Shown here: positions 61,001 to 64,000 of the stretch, piece by piece
Layout: the number at the start of each line of letters is the position of its first letter
Position numbering within the stretch: position 1 is the first letter of the stretch
DNA from: Phoronis australis
Lineage: Eukaryota > Phoronida > Phoronidae
Reading direction: 5' to 3'
Length of the DNA stretch: 64,000 bases
NCBI GenBank assembly: GCA_002633005.1
Contig: NMRA01000003.1
Span: 415,672-479,671, forward strand
Position numbers and translations under genes: made by a program
The notes under the pieces: generated by a model
Told to the model about the DNA's origin: nothing
Seen by the model: only the letters and a program-made list of their open reading frames with translations
Database searches by the model: none

Positions 61001-62839
61001 CACTTTTACGAAAGTGTGAACTTCATAGTTTGCCATGGTAGTTTTCATTACATACCAGTTCTATGAACGTGTTCATAGTCTGTTTTGGATAGTATTCGAC
61101 AAGCTGCAGTAAACGAGGGAACCTCTGTCGAGCCTGTAATGAGCCCAACTCCATGGCACGAAGTAGTGACATCGTGATAGCAAAAGGGAAAGTGTCAAAG
61201 GATGGGCTAGATATGGGGAAGTCTTTGTCATTGTCTGGAAAGAGAGAAACATTGAACTTTAAAATCATGAAACTGATGATAAAATTCGCTTTTCTGTTCA
61301 AAACCAATATGAAGTATTCAATCAGGTAAAATCCCACCCACACACCCATGTTTCACTCTTAAGCACCCCTGTTTGGTTTTACACCTAGCTATGTTTTATA
61401 CAGTCAGTTCTGTAAGTTTCTTCAAACTGCTAATGATGTCATGAATTTCAACTGGTAAAACACAGGCATTTAGTTTGCTTGTGATTACCAATATCTATAA
61501 TCTGCAGATGTTTAATTCAACTGCTGCATACAAACTGAATGACATAATGCGACTCCAGATTCGGACATTCTATTAAAGTAACCCCACCCTCGAATTCTCG
61601 AAAAAATAATATTTAATAAACATCCACCTCCTGATATTTGAGTTTCTTAACATCAGGGACATGAACTTTAACCAGGAAGACTACGGCATGCCTTCAGATA
61701 CGTTTGTCATTTGTGCAGTTGTTGATACTTCATCAGAGACTGCATTGCACATAAGTTGTTGCAGACAAGACATAGTCTCAAACCTCCTTCTAACAACTCA
61801 TTTGAGACCTGTTCTCTTATTCAAATGGATAGAAAGATTCTCTAATTTTCCTTTGGAAAGTATCATCCTGATGTTACTACAAATAAGCTATTACTTTGGT
61901 GAGCAGTGACGACTCTCTGGGATGGAGTAACATATCTGCAATAACAGGCGCTGCAGCTAACGGAAATAATGTGACGGACTGGAAAAATGTTGCTATAACT
62001 GACAGACAAGAGATTGCAAACAGAGTTCTACAATGAACCATGGCAAAATTATGGAATCCATCTGGATTACACAGCAAACGTCTTCAATAAACCGTAATGA
62101 TGGAGGCTACAAGTTTAGCCCTACCTACAGCTATATGGTGTGGAATGCCATCTGTTGGGCACTGACGTAGGCATCAGCAAACCTTTGCATGGAACCCTTG
62201 TGGACAGTAGACATATCCACGATATCAGCCAACTTACCTTCTTTCAGCTTCAAGAAGTGGTCACAGTAAGTAACTAAGGTCATGTAAGACTTCACAAGTC
62301 CTTCAGTATCATGGGAAACACCGGAATCGTGTTCCTCAGTTGCCATGGATACAGCCTCATTGATATAGCTGAATCCATTTTCAATCAAACCGGAGACAAC
62401 CTGGAAAACATGCAAGAAAGAGTTTTATCGTGATAACAACTTCACTCAAAAATGCTTTGGACGAATCAAATGCCATGAGACTAGCATTTACAGACCTGGC
62501 TACAGCAAGATTAGCTCAGCAGAGGTGCTTTACCCCAGCCAAGCAGCCAGTCAAGCCCATTCATATAAAGACATGACCAATATAATTGAGCTTGTAAATC
62601 TTTGTTAGAAAGTAGTGCGTTGTAATTATTTCTACAGCATAAGGTTTATTGCAATAGAAACACAAAGGGTTTAATTCACTGTCTGCAGGTGATGGGGGTG
62701 AGTGGGGTGTAATTATGCAACTCATGAAAATATATTATTAAATATTTTTTAATTACTACTGAGGACTAAGACCACAGTACTAGTGGCTGATTTTGACGTC
62801 ATCAATCAAAGCCCTTGTTTGCACAGCTGTCTTGGACAC
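48887..62839 (-). CDS. PRKDC: DNA-dependent protein kinase catalytic subunit, C-terminal 762 codons (gene span, 5' part missing)
   Basis: DNA-PKcs is the giant PI3K-like kinase that joins Ku on DNA double-strand breaks and drives non-homologous end joining. Coding exons in transcription order: 62839-62798, 62400-62238, 61234-61056, 60868-60746, 59916-59749, 59085-58912, 58205-58137, 57921-57786, 57452-57385, 56980-56760, 55229-55143, 54554-54417, 53680-53479, 51713-51525, 50186-50068, 49097-48887. All have AG/GT borders and matching phases (2289 nt with stop). Motifs run in the family order: [74 protein letters not shown] and the FATC end [11 protein letters not shown]. These match human DNA-PKcs rather than ATM, ATR, mTOR or SMG1. 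The human protein is about 4128 residues, so most of the gene lies beyond position 64000 if it is intact. Confidence 0.97.
49255..49370. repeat. Degenerate ~30-bp tandem repeat, four units
   Basis: GGGTCCAGCATGTTTAGACA-like words followed by GTGTATAATAG. Confidence 0.8.
49590..49705 (-). repeat. tRNA-derived SINE
   Basis: On the - strand CCTCAGTAGCTCCGTAGTAA resembles an A box and GTGGTTTGATTCCC a B box, followed by TTCCTGATTTTTCTGTGTTT. The tail recurs in both orientations nearby. Confidence 0.65.
49850..49985. repeat. Inverted pair of SINE tails
   Basis: GAATCAAATAAACACAAGGA at 49850-49870 is the reverse complement, with small changes, of the TTTCTGTTTATTTGATTCAC segment at 49958-49977. 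Both relate to the tail of the SINE at 49590-49705. Confidence 0.7.
50068..50186 (-). CDS. PRKDC: PRKDC exon, kinase to FATC linker
   Basis: The acceptor is tgtttctgtgtag and the donor GTCAGT. It reads [20 protein letters not shown] then [19 protein letters not shown], aligning with [22 protein letters not shown] of human. Phase 0 to 2. Confidence 0.95.
51525..51713 (-). CDS. PRKDC: PRKDC exon, kinase C-lobe
   Basis: The acceptor is tgtcacctttcag and the donor GTGCGT. It reads [20 protein letters not shown], later [15 protein letters not shown] and [12 protein letters not shown], as in human LPVPELMPFRLTRQFINLM and VHALRAFR. Phase 0 to 0. Confidence 0.98.
51714..53478 (-). other. PRKDC intron before the kinase C-lobe exon
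   Basis: AT-rich with no supported exon or repeat. It separates the DFG exon from the C-lobe exon. Confidence 0.6.
53479..53680 (-). CDS. PRKDC: PRKDC exon, catalytic loop and DFG motif
   Basis: The acceptor is tgacaattttcag and the donor GTTTGT. It carries [20 protein letters not shown], the catalytic loop [14 protein letters not shown] and the metal-binding [12 protein letters not shown]. All catalytic residues expected for an active PI3K-like kinase are present. Phase 2 to 0. Confidence 0.98.
54127..54343. repeat. 16-bp tandem array, about 13 units
   Basis: Consensus CGAGTAGCAATATCCC. Every unit keeps the 16-bp register while positions drift, as in an old array. It lies 74 bp from a PRKDC exon donor. 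Confidence 0.95.
54417..54554 (-). CDS. PRKDC: PRKDC exon, kinase insert before catalytic loop
   Basis: The acceptor is tgttgtggtgcag and the donor GTGAGT. It reads [20 protein letters not shown] then [20 protein letters not shown]. Human has [20 protein letters not shown] here. Phase 2 to 2. A 16-bp tandem array lies 74 bp past its donor. Confidence 0.93.
55143..55229 (-). CDS. PRKDC: PRKDC exon, kinase hinge region
   Basis: The acceptor is atcccacctaacag and the donor GTCAGT. It reads [20 protein letters not shown] then ATREERQDW. Between the conserved EW and DW it is about 14 residues shorter than human DNA-PKcs. Phase 2 to 2. Confidence 0.95.
55230..56759 (-). other. PRKDC intron between N-lobe and hinge exons
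   Basis: No exon supported. 56250-56330 has a weak tRNA-like GGTTCAAAACC word. Confidence 0.55.
56760..56980 (-). CDS. PRKDC: PRKDC exon, kinase N-lobe with catalytic lysine motif
   Basis: It starts [20 protein letters not shown], then [20 protein letters not shown], and ends [17 protein letters not shown] holds the ATP-binding lysine of PI3K-like kinases. The acceptor is tacatgtcaag; the donor GTACGG gives phase 2, rejoining RVGMIEW as human has RLGLIEW. Confidence 0.97.
57385..57452 (-). CDS. PRKDC: PRKDC exon, kinase N-lobe
   Basis: The acceptor is cttataatcag and the donor GTGACT. It reads [20 protein letters not shown] then DDK, nearly identical to human [20 protein letters not shown]. 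Phase 1 to 0. Confidence 0.97.
57538..57785. repeat. 42-bp tandem array filling a PRKDC intron
   Basis: About six units of GCAACTATATCAGGATAGA and AACAAGTCCACATTA-like text. It makes up most of the 333-bp intron and abuts the donor of the 57786-57921 exon. Confidence 0.9.
57786..57921 (-). CDS. PRKDC: PRKDC exon, kinase domain entry
   Basis: The acceptor is ttgatgttttag and the donor GTATGT. It includes [19 protein letters not shown], matching PWMSDFKVEFLRNELEIPG of human. Phase 0 to 1. A 42-bp-unit tandem array starts directly after its donor. Confidence 0.96.
58137..58205 (-). CDS. PRKDC: PRKDC exon, FRB-like region
   Basis: This 69-nt exon follows ttcttgattacag and precedes GTAGAT. It reads [20 protein letters not shown], matching FGKEFDKHFGKGGSKL in human. 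Phase 0 to 0. Confidence 0.95.
58206..58911 (-). other. PRKDC intron, nothing recognised
   Basis: Ordinary AT-rich intron sequence, no repeat or exon seen. Confidence 0.6.
58912..59085 (-). CDS. PRKDC: PRKDC exon, FRB-like region
   Basis: The acceptor is caaaatgttgcag and the donor GTAAGT. It reads [15 protein letters not shown], later [20 protein letters not shown] and GKFRKDFAK. It corresponds to the helical segment just before the kinase domain (human KDWSNDVRAEL to GAFRRKF). Phase 0 to 0. Confidence 0.95.
59086..59748 (-). other. PRKDC intron, nothing recognised
   Basis: Ordinary AT-rich intron sequence, no repeat or exon seen. Confidence 0.6.
59749..59916 (-). CDS. PRKDC: PRKDC exon, FAT to kinase linker
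   Basis: The acceptor is cctatcgtag and the donor GTGAGT. It begins [14 protein letters not shown] and ends [13 protein letters not shown], like AIVYPFIISSES and ALDQLSNPELLF in human. Phase 0 to 0. Confidence 0.96.
59917..60745 (-). other. PRKDC intron, nothing recognised
   Basis: Ordinary AT-rich intron sequence. The open frame at 60480-60671 has no splice or family support. Confidence 0.6.
60746..60868 (-). CDS. PRKDC: PRKDC exon, FAT region end
   Basis: The acceptor is ctttgttgttgcag and the donor GTGGGG. It reads [20 protein letters not shown] then [21 protein letters not shown], matching VPCWQFISWISHMVALLDK of human DNA-PKcs. Phase 0 to 0. Confidence 0.97.
60885..61075. repeat. Tandem repeat overlapping a PRKDC exon end
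   Basis: Words CATAGTTTGTCATGGGTAGT, TTCATTACATACCAGTTCTA and TGAACATG recur three to four times. The rightmost unit is the exon end and donor at 61056. Confidence 0.85.
61056..61234 (-). CDS. PRKDC: PRKDC exon, late FAT region
   Basis: The acceptor is gtttctctctttccag and the donor GTATGT. It carries [20 protein letters not shown] then QLVEYYPKQ, close to the human LKALKLNS...FPRLLQIIERYPEE. Phase 1 to 0. The donor and about 20 exon bases resemble repeats in the next intron (see findings). Confidence 0.95.
61235..62237 (-). other. PRKDC intron, nothing recognised
   Basis: No exon supported. The + strand open frame at 61661-61909 shows no family similarity. Confidence 0.55.
62238..62400 (-). 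CDS. PRKDC: PRKDC exon, late FAT region
   Basis: The acceptor is catgttttccag and the donor is a strong GTAAGT inside a longer open frame. It reads [20 protein letters not shown], later [13 protein letters not shown]. Spliced to the next exon it aligns with the human FCDQFLRKEEE to MLKALKL region at nearly the same length. Phase 0 to 1. Confidence 0.88.
62798..62839 (-). CDS. PRKDC: PRKDC exon (FAT region, tentative)
   Basis: This 42-nt exon follows acceptor gcctgtttttcag and ends before GTCAAA. It reads [14 protein letters not shown] in phase 0 and joins VVSGLIENG of the next exon as a continuous helical segment. It is short and lacks a diagnostic motif. Confidence 0.5.
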
Positions 62840-64000
62840 CTGAAAAACAGGCATAACTGACAGAAAGTACATTCTATGGAGTTTCTCAAAAAATGAAGAA
62901 AGTCAACAAAGTCTTGTCTTTTTACCTTGCCACATCTACCGTAAAAAAAAATTTGAGATGCCAAAAATTTCCAATAAAAAATTTTGATTTTGACCATATT
63001 TTACTTAAAATCACAAATTCATGACTACTGGTGCAAGAAGAGACCATCAAGTTAACATATATCATTACCAACCAGATTTTTGACAATTTTCACTTGTCTG
63101 AAAGGTACCAGGATTCGCGCCAAGAATTCAAGACTCAACAAGGATGTGCTTTCAAAACCACGACACTTCCGTATCCTAGTAGACAAGAGCACAGCCCAAA
63201 TTTCTGGACTCGGTTTACTCAAAACAACTTCAGGGAAGTACTGAATACCATTTGAGGCAATCTCTTCCCATCCAGTCCACAAAGCTGCCATCAAACCCTA
63301 CTCACCCCATTTTATTCATTTTTAGGGGAAGCTACACAGGCCTCTACTGTGACCGTGGACTTAGTGGTCTCTGTCCATATGAAAAAGATCATTTGCGGTA
63401 AAACAGTAAAATTTCTTCGCTTTGTGTACATTTCAAAAGAATTCAAGTTTGAATGAAAGTTGCTGGAAATCATAGATTCAGGCAAAAATGATTACTTAAA
63501 CTTACAAACAGTGGTCAGCGAAAATGCAAAGTAACTGATAAGCAGAAGCTGGGAATTGAAATTAAAAGCTCACTCATCAACACGCTTGGCAAGCTTAAAT
63601 AGCCTTATTGTTACAGCTGAGATACTGGCAGATAAGGATGAAAACACTCAGAACAAGAGCAACGCGGAGCGTTGAAATGCGCCCACAATTGCACCGCATA
63701 CGGTATCCTTCTAGGGTTGTTTATTGGTACCATAAAGTGGCCAGTAGAGGGCATACTTTGCAAAATGGAAAGGCATGGTCATTGTCTCCTCAATAGCCGC
63801 GGCTAGGGGCAAAATGTGAGTAATCTTCATAATACAAGCACATCCTATACACCAGTTGCTTAAAGCACCACAGAAACATAGAATTAAAAACAAATTTACC
63901 AACATACGAGATTAGCACAGCATTAGAATGCCAGAAACAAATTTCTACTTGGAACTTTTCCTTCACAGTCACGAAGTAACACAAAGTATACACCTGAAGA
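62840..64000 (-). other. Right edge: expected upstream PRKDC sequence, no exon confirmed
   Basis: A - strand open frame at 63052-63294 (GWEEIASNGIQYFPEVVLSK) could hold an exon, but I found no good acceptor and donor pair and no clear match. Further 5' exons should lie here or beyond the edge. Confidence 0.35.

Noticed and set aside
62131-62237. Open frame continuing past the PRKDC exon at 62238-62400
   Set aside because: A GTAAGT donor inside the frame gives the right phase and restores the human-like sequence length, so the continuation is intron.
63052-63294. PRKDC exon candidate on the - strand
   Set aside because: The frame is protein-like but no convincing splice sites or match to DNA-PKcs could be seen.

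Overview
The window looks like animal nuclear DNA, probably from an invertebrate. It is AT-rich and its coding sequence is split into short exons with GT...AG borders and introns of about 0.1 to 16 kb. Between exons it is full of minisatellites, foldback elements and SINE-like inserts. I see no operons, ribosome binding sites or CRISPR. The species cannot be named from the sequence. An R9-type RGS gene beside DNA-PKcs, with simple introns and many short repeats, would fit an invertebrate deuterostome or another early-branching animal, but that is inference.

Two genes can be read exon by exon. On the + strand, 11310-45838 holds an RGS9/RGS11-type regulator of G-protein signalling. I assembled 16 coding exons whose phases all agree, giving one frame of 569 codons plus a stop. 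The order is a short N-terminus, DEP domain, DHEX linker, GGL domain (binds G-beta-5), RGS domain and a Ser/Pro-rich tail ending in a PWE motif. On the - strand, from about 62.84 kb down to 48.89 kb, lie the last 16 recognised coding exons of DNA-PKcs (PRKDC). They give 762 residues covering the end of the FAT region, the PI3K-like kinase domain and the FATC tail. The 5' part of PRKDC lies mostly beyond the right edge. The two genes converge tail to tail with about 3 kb between their stop codons.

The first 11 kb is the upstream flank of the RGS gene. It holds repeats, a 46-bp minisatellite with a perfect inverted repeat, a 44-bp-arm foldback, and three - strand open stretches (879-1217, 2075-2439, 2483-2680) that read like protein but that I could not identify. 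RGS intron 1 (11340-27576) is large and repeat-laden: CA and TG microsatellites, a 32-bp minisatellite, a tRNA-derived SINE, two copies of a ~490-bp dispersed repeat, a ~500-bp MITE-like element and a microRNA-like hairpin. Later introns of both genes hold further tandem arrays with unit lengths of 16, 18, 31, 32-35, 36, 42 and 56 bp.

No undescribed multi-gene system is evident. The most useful points are the full exon model of the RGS gene, including a 30-nt first coding exon and a 62-nt GGL exon; its RGS9-2-like C-terminal motif; an 86-bp mobile element bounded by an 11-bp target-site duplication; and a PRKDC intron that repeats the neighbouring exon's splice-donor region. All gene calls rest on reading the sequence and on remembered family sequences; no database search was possible.
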